A DNA stretch of 64,000 nucleotides from Rubrivivax rivuli (lineage in GTDB: Bacteria; Pseudomonadota; Gammaproteobacteria; Burkholderiales; Burkholderiaceae_C): positions 434,001 to 498,000 of the forward strand of contig NZ_SACR01000002.1 of NCBI RefSeq assembly GCF_004016505.1, written 5' to 3'. The number at the start of each line of letters is the position of its first letter. Position 1 is the first letter of the stretch. Shown here in pieces: positions 16,212 through 23,675 of the stretch. The notes beneath the pieces were generated by a model that was not told where the DNA came from, did not search any database, and saw only the letters and a program-made list of their open reading frames with translations. The position numbers were made by a program, and so were the translations under genes.

Positions 16212-17486
16212 TCACAGCAGCCGCTCGCCAGCGAAGAGCTGGCGCACGTCTTCGCGCTCGCGGATCAGGTGCACCCGAGGGCCGTCGAGCATCACCTCGG
16301 CGGCGCGTGGGCGTGTGTTGTAGTTGCTGGCCATGGTCATGCCGTAGGCGCCGGCCGACAGCACCGCCAGCACGTCGCCCGGCGCAACGGCCAGTGCGCG
16401 CGCGCGGCCCAGCCAGTCGCCCGATTCGCACACCGGGCCCACCACGTCCCACACCGGCGCCGGGCCGTCGCGTTGCACGCAGGGTTCGATGCCCATCCAG
16501 GCCTCGTACATGGCCGGGCGCACGAGGTCGTTCATCGCCGCATCGACGATGCAGAAGTTCTTGCCCTCGGCATCCAGCGCGTGCTTGAGCACCAGCACCT
16601 CGGCCAGCAGCACGCCGGCATTGCCCACCAGCGAACGACCCGGCTCGAACAGCACCTCACGGTGGCCGTGACCGCGCTCGTCCAGGCGCTGCAGCAGCGC
16701 GCGCACCAGCGCGCCGGCGTCGGGCGGGGTCTCGTCGGTGTAGGTGATGCCCAGGCCGCCGCCCACGTCCACGTGATGGATGGGGATGCCGGCGGCTTCC
16801 ACGGCCTCCACCAGGTCCAGCAGGCGGTCCAGCGCATCGAGGTAAGGCGGCAGCTGCGTGATCTGCGAGCCGATGTGGCAATCGATGCCCACCACGTGCA
16901 GCCCCGGCAAGGAGGCCGCATGGCGGTAGGCGCCCAGCGCCTGCGCATGCGCGATGCCGAACTTGTTGCCCTTCAGCCCCGTGCTGATGTACGGGTGCGT
17001 GCCGGCATCGACATCAGGGTTCACGCGCAGGCTCACCGGCGCGCGGCAACCGCTGGCCAGGGCCTCGGCGTTGAGCGTGTCGAGCTCGTCCTGGCTCTCG
17101 ACATTGAAGCAGCGCACGCCGGCCTGCAATGCCTGCCGCATCTCGGCCCGCGTCTTGCCGACGCCCGAGAACACCACGCGGCTGGCGTCGCCGCCAGCGG
17201 CCAGCACACGCGCGAGTTCACCGCCCGAGACGATGTCGAAGCCCGCGCCGGCCTGGGCGAACGTCTGCAGCACCGCCAGGCTGGAATTGGCCTTCATCGC
17301 GTAGCAGACCAGGTGGCGGCGCCCATGCAGGGCGCGTTCGTAGGCCTGGAAGGCCCGCAGCATCGCACCGCGCGAGTACACATACAGCGGCGTACCGAAG
17401 CGCGCAGCCAGTTCGGCCAAGGCATGACCTTCGAGGCAAAGCTCGCGGCCCTGTCGGGCCAGGAAAGGGGCGCCGGGCAGGTTCAT
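16212..17486 (-). CDS. lysA: Diaminopimelate decarboxylase
   Basis: PLP enzyme that decarboxylates meso-diaminopimelate to L-lysine, the last step of lysine synthesis. The 424-residue fold-type III protein has the PLP lysine in VCYAMKANSS, then NVESQDEL, HIGSQITQL, the glycine-rich phosphate loop VDVGGGLGI, EPGRSLVGNAG, the active-site cysteine region GPVCESGDWLG and GAYGMTMASNYN. Its start overlaps the lptM stop (17483-17486), forming a two-gene unit. Confidence 0.97.
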   Translation of the reverse strand: MNLPGAPFLARQGRELCLEGHALAELAARFGTPLYVYSRGAMLRAFQAYERALHGRRHLVCYAMKANSSLAVLQTFAQAGAGFDIVSGGELARVLAAGGDASRVVFSGVGKTRAEMRQALQAGVRCFNVESQDELDTLNAEALASGCRAPVSLRVNPDVDAGTHPYISTGLKGNKFGIAHAQALGAYRHAASLPGLHVVGIDCHIGSQITQLPPYLDALDRLLDLVEAVEAAGIPIHHVDVGGGLGITYTDETPPDAGALVRALLQRLDERGHGHREVLFEPGRSLVGNAGVLLAEVLVLKHALDAEGKNFCIVDAAMNDLVRPAMYEAWMGIEPCVQRDGPAPVWDVVGPVCESGDWLGRARALAVAPGDVLAVLSAGAYGMTMASNYNTRPRAAEVMLDGPRVHLIREREDVRQLFAGERLL

Positions 17487-17680
17487 CGCGTGGGCGCCGA
17501 AGCGGTGTTGGCGGGAGCGGCTGGCGAGGTGCCCGGCAGGCTCAGCGGGCCCTTCTGCCCGCAGCCGGCCAACAGCACCGCTGCCATCAGCGACGCGGCA
17601 GCACCGAAACGCACGCGCGGCCCTGCCGCCAAGGGGGTGGCCGGGCGCGCCACTAAACTTACCGCCCTTGGTCTGTCCAT
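17483..17680 (-). CDS. lptM: Small LptM-like lipoprotein
   Basis: Short lipoprotein related to LptM (YifL), which in Escherichia coli assists disulfide maturation of the LptD translocon. The lipobox and the conserved run after it are clear: LMAAVLLAGCGQKGPLSLPG. The frame opens with ATG at 17680 (65 residues), but a GTG at 17614 preceded by GGCAGGG gives a cleaner 43-residue precursor with a compact signal peptide (VRFGAAASLMAAVLLAGC), so the true start may be 17614. The neighbours lysA and cyaY match the yifL context known in other proteobacteria. The tail is Ala/Pro/Thr rich. Confidence 0.85.
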   Translation of the reverse strand: MDRPRAVSLVARPATPLAAGPRVRFGAAASLMAAVLLAGCGQKGPLSLPGTSPAAPANTASAPTR

Positions 17681-17692
17681 GAAAACGATTCT

Positions 17693-18043
17693 ATGAGTGG
17701 CACCCTCACCGGCTCTTCGCTCAGCGACCAGGCCTACGCCCAGGAGACCAGCGCGCTGCTAGCCCGCATCGAAGCCGCGGCCGACCGCTGGCTGCAGGAC
17801 GATGTCATCGACATCGACACGCACCGCAGCGGCGGCCTCCTGGAGCTGAGCTTTCCCAACGGCAGCAAGATCATCGTCAACACGCAGCCGCCGCTGCACG
17901 AGGTGTGGATGGCGGCGCGCGGCGGGGGCTTCCACTACCGCTGGGCCGATGGCGCGTGGCGCGACACACGCGATGGCAGCGAGTTCTTCGCTGCCTTGAA
18001 CGCGCACGCCACTCTGCAGGGCGGCCAGCCGCTGCAGTTCTAG
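17693..18043 (+). CDS. cyaY: Frataxin-like iron donor protein CyaY
   Basis: Frataxin homologue that modulates iron delivery during iron-sulfur cluster assembly in the cytoplasm. The 116-residue protein has the frataxin fold: an acidic first helix (SDQAYAQETSALLARIEAAADRW), strands with DDVIDIDTHRSGGLLELSFPNGSKIIVNTQPP, and EVWMAARGGGFHY. It is divergent from lptM with only 12 bases between start codons if the longer lptM start is used, and its stop overlaps the mrcA stop on the other strand in a single CTAG (18040-18043). Confidence 0.93.
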   Translation: MSGTLTGSSLSDQAYAQETSALLARIEAAADRWLQDDVIDIDTHRSGGLLELSFPNGSKIIVNTQPPLHEVWMAARGGGFHYRWADGAWRDTRDGSEFFAALNAHATLQGGQPLQF

Positions 18044-20418
18044 CGCTTGAACAGGTCGAGGATGCTGCTGCGCTCTTCGGTGCTGGGGGGCTGCGGCACC
18101 TTGTCGTCCAGCCCGACGCTGGCGATGCCCTGCTTGCCTGCGAACTCGTCGAAGACCCAGTAGGGACCGGCCTGGATCACACCCTCGGGTGGGGTGAGTT
18201 CCTGCACCGGCTCGTTGCGCAGCGCGTGCTGCATGAACTCGATCCACACCGGCAGCGACAGCCCACCGCCCGTTTCACGGTCGCCGAGCTTGCGGGGCGT
18301 GTCGTAGCCGATCCAGACCACCGCCGTCAGCGTGGGATGGAAGCCCGCAAACCAGGCGTCCATCGAATCGTTGGTCGTACCGGTCTTGCCGTAGAGGTCT
18401 GGCCGCTTGAGCGTGGCCTGCGCCCGGGCGGCCGTGCCCGAACGTGTGATCTCCTGCAACAGCGTGCCCATCACGAAGGCATTGCGCGCCGGCAGCGTGC
18501 GCTGGCTTTCGTCGAAAGGCGGCAGCTTCGCTTCGAGCAGCACCTTGCCCTTCTGGTCGGTGATGCGTTCGATCAACTGCGGCTGCACGCCAAAGCCGCC
18601 GTTGGCAAACACGCTGTAGGCCGTGGCCATCTGCAGCGGTGTGACCGAGCCGGCACCCAAGGCCATGGTCAGGTAGGCCGGGTGCTTGTCGGGCTCGAAG
18701 CCGAAATGCTGGATCCACTCCTGCGCAAACCCGGTGCCGGTGCCCTGCAGCACGCGGATGGACACCATGTTCTTCGACTTGGCCAAGGCCGTCTGCAAGG
18801 GCATCGGGCCATCGAACTTGCCGTCGTAGTTCTTGGGCTCCCAGGGCTGGCTTCCGGTGGCGCCTGCATCGAAGAACAGCGGCGCATCGTTCACCACGGT
18901 GGCAGGCGTGAAGCCCTTCTCCAGCGCGGCCGAGTAGATGAAGGGCTTGAAGCTCGACCCCGGCTGGCGCCAGGCCTGCGTGACGTGGTTGAACTTGCCG
19001 CCGCCGAAATCGAAGCCGCCCACCATCGCCCGCATGGCGCCGTTGCGCGGATCGAGCGCGACGAAAGCGCCCTCGACCTCCGGCACCTGTGTGAGCAGCC
19101 ACTCTCCCTTGTTGAAAGCCGGGTGTTTGTAGACGCGCACGATGGCCCCGCGCCGTATCTGCTTCTGCGGCAGCGCCTTCTCGGACAGCCCCGAGGTGAC
19201 GGGCTTCAGGCCCTCGCCCGTGATGGTGACGGTGTCGCCCGACTGCAGCATCGCCACCACCTTGCGCGGCGACGCTTCCAGCACCACGGCGGCACGCAGG
19301 TCATCGTTGTCGGGGTGGTCGGCCAGGGCCTCGGCCACGCGTGCGTCGATGAGAGCCTCGTCGGCCGGCAGCGTGGTGTAGGCCTCGGGGCCGCGGTAGA
19401 CCTGCCGCAGTTCGAAGTCCATCAGGCCCCGCCGCAGCGCACGGTAGGCCACGATCTGGTCGGCAGCCTTGACCGTGAGGTAGACGTTCAGGCCGCGCGT
19501 GTAGGTGTCTTCGCCGTACTGGGCAAAAACCAGTTGGCGCGCCGTCTCGGTCAGGTACTCGGCGTGCGGTGCGCTCTCGCGCTGGGTGCGGTAGCGCAGT
19601 TTCTCGGCCAGCGCCTCTTCGTGCTGGGCTTCGGTGATGAAGCCGGTCTCGAACATGCGGTTGATGATGTACCGCTGCCGCACCGTGGCCCGGCGAGGGT
19701 TCGAAACGGGGTTGTAGGCCGAAGGCGCCTTGGGCAGACCCGCCAACATGGCCGCCTCGGCCACCGTGACGTCCTTCAGCTTCTTGCCGAAATAGATTTC
19801 TGAAGCCGCCGCGAATCCGTTGGCGCGCTGCCCCAGGAAAATCTGGTTCATGTAGAGCTCGAGAATCTGGTCCTTGCTCAGCAGGTTCTCGATCTTCAGC
19901 GCCAAGAGGATTTCGTAAATCTTGCGTGTGAATGTCTTTTCGGTCGAGAGGTAGAAATTGCGCGCCACCTGCATGGTGATGGTGCTCGCACCCTGGCTGC
20001 GGGCGTCGCGCAGGTTCTCGAGGGCGGCTCTGGCGACGCCTTTGTAGTCGACACCGCCGTGCTGGTAGAAGCGCGCATCCTCCGCGGCCAGTACCGCGTC
20101 TTTCATGACCTGCGGAATCTGTGCAATCGGCTGGAAATTCCGCCGTTCTTCGCCAAACTCACCAAGCAGGACGCCCTCGGTCGAATAAACGCGCAGGGGC
20201 AGCTTGGGCCGGTAATCGGCCAGGCTGCTGATTTCGGGCAAGTTCGGGTAGGCCACTGCCAGCGCCACACCCACCAGCAACAAGACTGCCAACAGCCCGG
20301 CCAGCGCCAAGCCGAACAGCCAGCCGGCCACACGCAGACCCACCCTCGCCCATCCCGGCAGACGCTGGCCTGAGGCTGGAGATGTTGCTGGGGCGCGGGC
20401 GTCGTCGGTGGCAGCCAT
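18040..20418 (-). CDS. mrcA: Penicillin-binding protein 1A (bifunctional)
   Basis: Class A PBP that polymerises glycan strands and cross-links peptidoglycan. The 792-residue protein has a short cytoplasmic start, one transmembrane helix (about residues 31-56), a GT51 domain with the catalytic Glu in AEDARFYQHGG plus GASTITMQVARN and YMNQIFLGQ, an OB-like insert, and a transpeptidase domain with PGSSFKPF (SxxK), SKN in LAKSKNMV and KTGTTND (KTG). All catalytic motifs are intact. A TATAAT at 20446-20451 lies just upstream. Confidence 0.96.
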   Translation of the reverse strand: MAATDDARAPATSPASGQRLPGWARVGLRVAGWLFGLALAGLLAVLLLVGVALAVAYPNLPEISSLADYRPKLPLRVYSTEGVLLGEFGEERRNFQPIAQIPQVMKDAVLAAEDARFYQHGGVDYKGVARAALENLRDARSQGASTITMQVARNFYLSTEKTFTRKIYEILLALKIENLLSKDQILELYMNQIFLGQRANGFAAASEIYFGKKLKDVTVAEAAMLAGLPKAPSAYNPVSNPRRATVRQRYIINRMFETGFITEAQHEEALAEKLRYRTQRESAPHAEYLTETARQLVFAQYGEDTYTRGLNVYLTVKAADQIVAYRALRRGLMDFELRQVYRGPEAYTTLPADEALIDARVAEALADHPDNDDLRAAVVLEASPRKVVAMLQSGDTVTITGEGLKPVTSGLSEKALPQKQIRRGAIVRVYKHPAFNKGEWLLTQVPEVEGAFVALDPRNGAMRAMVGGFDFGGGKFNHVTQAWRQPGSSFKPFIYSAALEKGFTPATVVNDAPLFFDAGATGSQPWEPKNYDGKFDGPMPLQTALAKSKNMVSIRVLQGTGTGFAQEWIQHFGFEPDKHPAYLTMALGAGSVTPLQMATAYSVFANGGFGVQPQLIERITDQKGKVLLEAKLPPFDESQRTLPARNAFVMGTLLQEITRSGTAARAQATLKRPDLYGKTGTTNDSMDAWFAGFHPTLTAVVWIGYDTPRKLGDRETGGGLSLPVWIEFMQHALRNEPVQELTPPEGVIQAGPYWVFDEFAGKQGIASVGLDDKVPQPPSTEERSSILDLFKR

Positions 20419-20445
20419 AAAGAACCCGGGAACCGGGTCGAAAGA

Positions 20446-20451
20446 TTATAG
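20446..20451 (-). promoter_or_regulatory. Candidate -10 box of mrcA
   Basis: A perfect minus-strand TATAAT, rare in DNA this GC-rich, lies 28 bases before the mrcA ATG. The -35 position is GC-rich and does not match consensus, so the promoter may depend on an activator, or the match may be chance. Confidence 0.4.
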
Positions 20452-20743
20452 GGAGCGGGTTTTCACCGCCCGGTCGGGCCGGACCCTTCGGCGGTAGCAG
20501 GGCCCTCGTGGCATTGTCCACAGCCGCACAGGCCGGAGCTGGGGGCATCAGCGGTGGGCTTTGCGGCTTGTTTCAACTGCGATGCCAACGTCAGGGAATG
20601 GCAACGAGCATGGGCAGCCGAAGGCGCCTTTTTCTTTGGTGCACAAGGGCTTTACTGCTAGCATTGAAGTAACTTCTTAACAAGCCTTGGGCTCTTTTCG
20701 GGTTCCGTGCGACTGAAGGCCGAGTGGCTGGGGAGTGTGAGAC
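20452..20743. other. Divergent intergenic region mrcA/pilM
   Basis: No gene is seen between 20419 and 20743. Near pilM there is an AT-richer patch (20640-20690). In it TTGGTG and TAGCAT, 17 bases apart, form a weak sigma-70 candidate, and GAAGT-A-ACTTC (20666-20676) is a short palindrome. The pilM ribosome site GGGGAG is at about 20729. The rest shows no recognisable structure. Confidence 0.4.
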
Positions 20744-21823
20744 TTGGGTTTTCTTGACACATTGCTGGGCCGCAAGCATCCGCCCATGATCGGGCTGGAC
20801 ATCAGTTCCTCCAGCGTCAAGTTGGTCGAACTGGGCCAGACCGCCAGCGGCGAATTGATCCTCGAGCGTTTCGCCTCCGAGCCCTTCGAGAAGGGCTGGA
20901 TCACCGACGGCCAGATCGAAAAATTCGACGAGGTGGCCGCCGCCGTCAAGCGCGTGGTCAGCAAGAGCGGCACCAAGACCAAGCAGGTCGTGATGGCCAT
21001 GCCGCAGTCGGCCGTGATCACCAAGAAGATCATGCTGCCGGCCGGCCTGCGCGAAGAAGAGATGGAGATCCAGGTCGAGAGCGAGGCCAACCAATACATC
21101 CCCTTCTCGCTCGACGAGGTGAGCCTGGATTTCTGTGTTGTCGGCCCCAGCCCGACGTCGGCGGGCGACGTCGAGGTGCTGATCGCCGCCTCGCGCCGCG
21201 ACCGCGTGCAGGACCGCCAAGGTCTGGCCGAGGCCGCCGGCCTCAAGCCGGTGGTGCTGGACATCGAATCGCACGCCTCGCGGCTGGCCATGGGCCGCGT
21301 GGTGGGGGCACTGCCCAACGAAGGCCGCGACGCGCTGGTGGCGCTGTTCGAGATTGGCGCAGACACCACGAGCCTGAAAGTGTTGCGCGACGACGAGATG
21401 CTGTACGACCGCGACCAGGCCTTCGGTGGCTCGCAGCTCACGCAGCTGATCAGCCGCCAGTACGGCTTCAGCTTCGAGGAGGCCGAGGCCAAAAAGCTCA
21501 GCGGTGACCTGCCCGAAGACTACGAGAGCGTGATCCTTTCACCCTTCGTCGACAGCCTGTCCCAGGAAATCGGCCGCGCGCTGCAGTACTTCTTTACCAG
21601 CACGCCGCACCACAAGGTGCACTACGTGATGCTGGCCGGCGGCACCGCCACCTTGCCCGGTCTCAAGGACCGGGTCACCGACCTGACAGGCTTCGCCTCC
21701 AGCGTCGTGAACCCCTTCGAGCAGATGCAACTCGGCTCTTCCGTTCGCGAGAGCCGGGTGCGCCGCGAAGCGCCCTCCTACCTCACGGCCTGCGGTCTGG
21801 CGATGCGGAGGTTCCTCCAGTGA
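20744..21823 (+). CDS. pilM: Type IV pilus assembly protein PilM
   Basis: Cytoplasmic actin-like protein that binds the N-terminus of PilN and couples the inner-membrane alignment complex to the pilus motors. The 359-residue product starts at a TTG codon (GFLDTLLGRKHPPMIGLDISSSSVKLVEL) after a GGGGAG site; the next ATG would delete the conserved beginning. Actin/FtsA-like ATP-site motifs are seen in IGLDISSSSVKLVEL, LFEIGADTTSLKVL and YVMLAGGTATLPGL. First gene of the pilMNOPQ operon, overlapping pilN by four bases. Confidence 0.96.
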   Translation: MGFLDTLLGRKHPPMIGLDISSSSVKLVELGQTASGELILERFASEPFEKGWITDGQIEKFDEVAAAVKRVVSKSGTKTKQVVMAMPQSAVITKKIMLPAGLREEEMEIQVESEANQYIPFSLDEVSLDFCVVGPSPTSAGDVEVLIAASRRDRVQDRQGLAEAAGLKPVVLDIESHASRLAMGRVVGALPNEGRDALVALFEIGADTTSLKVLRDDEMLYDRDQAFGGSQLTQLISRQYGFSFEEAEAKKLSGDLPEDYESVILSPFVDSLSQEIGRALQYFFTSTPHHKVHYVMLAGGTATLPGLKDRVTDLTGFASSVVNPFEQMQLGSSVRESRVRREAPSYLTACGLAMRRFLQ

Positions 21824-22449
21824 TCCTGATCAACCTGCTGCCGCACCGCGAGGAAAAGCGGCGCCAGCGCAAACGGGCGTACTTCGCCAGCCTCGCCGCT
21901 TGCGCCATGGCTGGCGCAGTCATCGTCGCCATCTGGTACACCGTGCTGGGTCAGATGACGGCCGACCAGGAGTCACGCAACGCCTTCCTGCAGGCCGAGA
22001 TCACGCGCCTGGATTCGCAGATCAAGGACATCGCCACGCTGCGCTCCGAGATCGAGGCGCTCAATGCGCGCAAGAAGGCAGTCGAAGACCTCCAGAACGA
22101 CCGGAACGTGCCGGTCTACCTGCTCAACGAACTCGTGCAGCAGACGCCGGAGGGCGTGTTCCTCACCAGCATCCGGCAGACCGGCCAGATCGTCTCGATC
22201 ACGGGCGTGGCGCAAACCAATGAGCGGGTGTCCGAATTCCTGCGCAATGCGCTCTACAACTCAACCTGGCTGGAAAAGCCCGACCTCGTCGAGATCCGGG
22301 CCTCCAACGTCACGACCGGTACCCGCGACCAGCGCCGCCTGTTCGACTTTTCGATGCGCGTGACGATCAAGCGGCAGCGAACGGCCGCCCCCGCGCCTGC
22401 CCCGGCCACTTCGGCACCCGCCGTTTCCACGCCCGCGAAGGCGAGCTGA
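21820..22449 (+). CDS. pilN: Type IV pilus assembly protein PilN
   Basis: Bitopic inner-membrane protein of the pilus alignment subcomplex, pairing with PilO. It starts at GTG (21820) overlapping the pilM stop. The N-terminal ILINLLPHREEKRRQRKR is the PilM-binding motif. A membrane helix (about residues 21-45) follows, then a coiled coil (about 50-95) and a ferredoxin-like periplasmic domain. The 209-residue protein has an Ala/Pro-rich tail. Confidence 0.96.
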   Translation: MILINLLPHREEKRRQRKRAYFASLAACAMAGAVIVAIWYTVLGQMTADQESRNAFLQAEITRLDSQIKDIATLRSEIEALNARKKAVEDLQNDRNVPVYLLNELVQQTPEGVFLTSIRQTGQIVSITGVAQTNERVSEFLRNALYNSTWLEKPDLVEIRASNVTTGTRDQRRLFDFSMRVTIKRQRTAAPAPAPATSAPAVSTPAKAS

Positions 22450-22456
22450 GGTCCGC

Positions 22457-23122
22457 ATGGCCAAGCCCTCCACGATGAGTTTCGATGTCACCGGCTTTGT
22501 CGAGCAGGCGGCGTCCCAGTTTCGCAACCTCAATCCCAACGAGCCCGGCCAATGGCCACCGCTGCCGAAGATCGCCACCTGGCTGGCGGCCTGCGGTGCC
22601 GTGGTCGTCGTGGGATGGTTCTTGTTGCTGTCTGCCGCCACGCAAGACCTGGAAGACCTGCGCGCTAAAGAGCCGCAGCTCAAGAACACCTACAAGGACC
22701 GGCTGGGCCAGGCCGTCAACCTCAGCGAGTACCGCAAGCAGCGCCTGCAGGTACAGGAGTACGTGACGCAGCTGGAGAAGCAGTTGCCCGGCAAGGCCGA
22801 GATCGACGCGCTGTTGTCGGACATCAACCAGGCCGGTCTCGGGCGCGGCCTGCAGTTCGAACTGTTCCGGCCCGGCCAGGTGCAAATCAAGGACTACTAC
22901 GCCGAGTTGCCCATCGCCATCCGCGTGAGCGGCCGGTACCACGATGTGGGGTCTTTCGCTGCCGATGTGGCCAACCTGTCCCGCATCGTGACGCTGCAGA
23001 ACCTGGTCATCACGCCCGTCAACGCTGCCAGCGGCAACCTCGCCATGGAGGCGACCGCTCGCACCTACCGCTACCTCGACACCAGCGAGATCGCCGAACA
23101 ACGCAAGGGGGCCAAGAAATGA
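22457..23122 (+). CDS. pilO: Type IV pilus assembly protein PilO
   Basis: Inner-membrane partner of PilN, 221 residues. It has a membrane helix at about residues 38-60 (WLAACGAVVVVGWFLLLSA), a coiled-coil region (DLEDLRAKEPQLKNTYKDRLGQA) and a periplasmic domain with KQLPGKAEIDALLSDINQAGLGRGLQFELFRPG and the family strand YAELPIAIRVSGRYHDVGSF. GAGG precedes the ATG; the pilP start overlaps its stop. Confidence 0.96.
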   Translation: MAKPSTMSFDVTGFVEQAASQFRNLNPNEPGQWPPLPKIATWLAACGAVVVVGWFLLLSAATQDLEDLRAKEPQLKNTYKDRLGQAVNLSEYRKQRLQVQEYVTQLEKQLPGKAEIDALLSDINQAGLGRGLQFELFRPGQVQIKDYYAELPIAIRVSGRYHDVGSFAADVANLSRIVTLQNLVITPVNAASGNLAMEATARTYRYLDTSEIAEQRKGAKK

Positions 23123-23652
23123 GCCGTCTGCACACGATCGCCCTGGTTCTCACCGGCGCCGGGCTGCTGGCTGCCTGCGGCGCCGAACACGATGAACTGC
23201 GCGAGTGGATGGAGCAGCAGCGGCGTGAGGTCAAACCCAGCGTGCAGCCCCTGCAACCCCCCAAGAAGTTCGATCCCGAACCCTATGGCGTGGCCCAGGG
23301 CGTGGAACCCTTCAGCACACAAAAGCTGTCAGTGGCGCTCAAGCAAGAGGCGAAGCAGCCGAACTCCTTGCTGGCTGCTGAATTGAATCGCCGCAAGGAA
23401 CCGCTGGAAGCCTACCCCTTGGACAGCATGAGCATGGTCGGCAGCGTCAACAAGGAAGGCCGGCCCTTCGCGCTGCTGCGGGTGGACAACCTGCTGTACC
23501 AGGTGAAGGTGGGTGACCACCTGGGCCAGAACTACGGGCTGATCACGAAGATTGCCGAGACCGAGATCGTGTTGCGCGAACTGGTCATGGACGCCAGCGG
23601 CGAAATGATCGAGCGCCCCGCGACGCTGCAACTGCAGGAGAGGGCGCGATGA
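23119..23652 (+). CDS. pilP: Type IV pilus lipoprotein PilP
   Basis: Periplasmic lipoprotein linking the PilN/PilO complex to the PilQ secretin. The 177-residue precursor has lipobox LLAACG in MSRLHTIALVLTGAGLLAACG, a disordered middle, and the beta-sandwich domain with PLDSMSMVGSVNKEGRPFALLRVDNLLYQVKVGDHLGQNYG. ATGA overlaps join it to pilO and pilQ. Confidence 0.96.
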   Translation: MSRLHTIALVLTGAGLLAACGAEHDELREWMEQQRREVKPSVQPLQPPKKFDPEPYGVAQGVEPFSTQKLSVALKQEAKQPNSLLAAELNRRKEPLEAYPLDSMSMVGSVNKEGRPFALLRVDNLLYQVKVGDHLGQNYGLITKIAETEIVLRELVMDASGEMIERPATLQLQERAR

Positions 23653-23675
23653 AGACCTATCAGGAGAGATGCACC

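Noticed and set aside
20666..20676. GAAGT-A-ACTTC palindrome upstream of pilM as an operator
   Set aside because: It is short and occurs once; no regulator is linked. It is mentioned only in the intergenic description.
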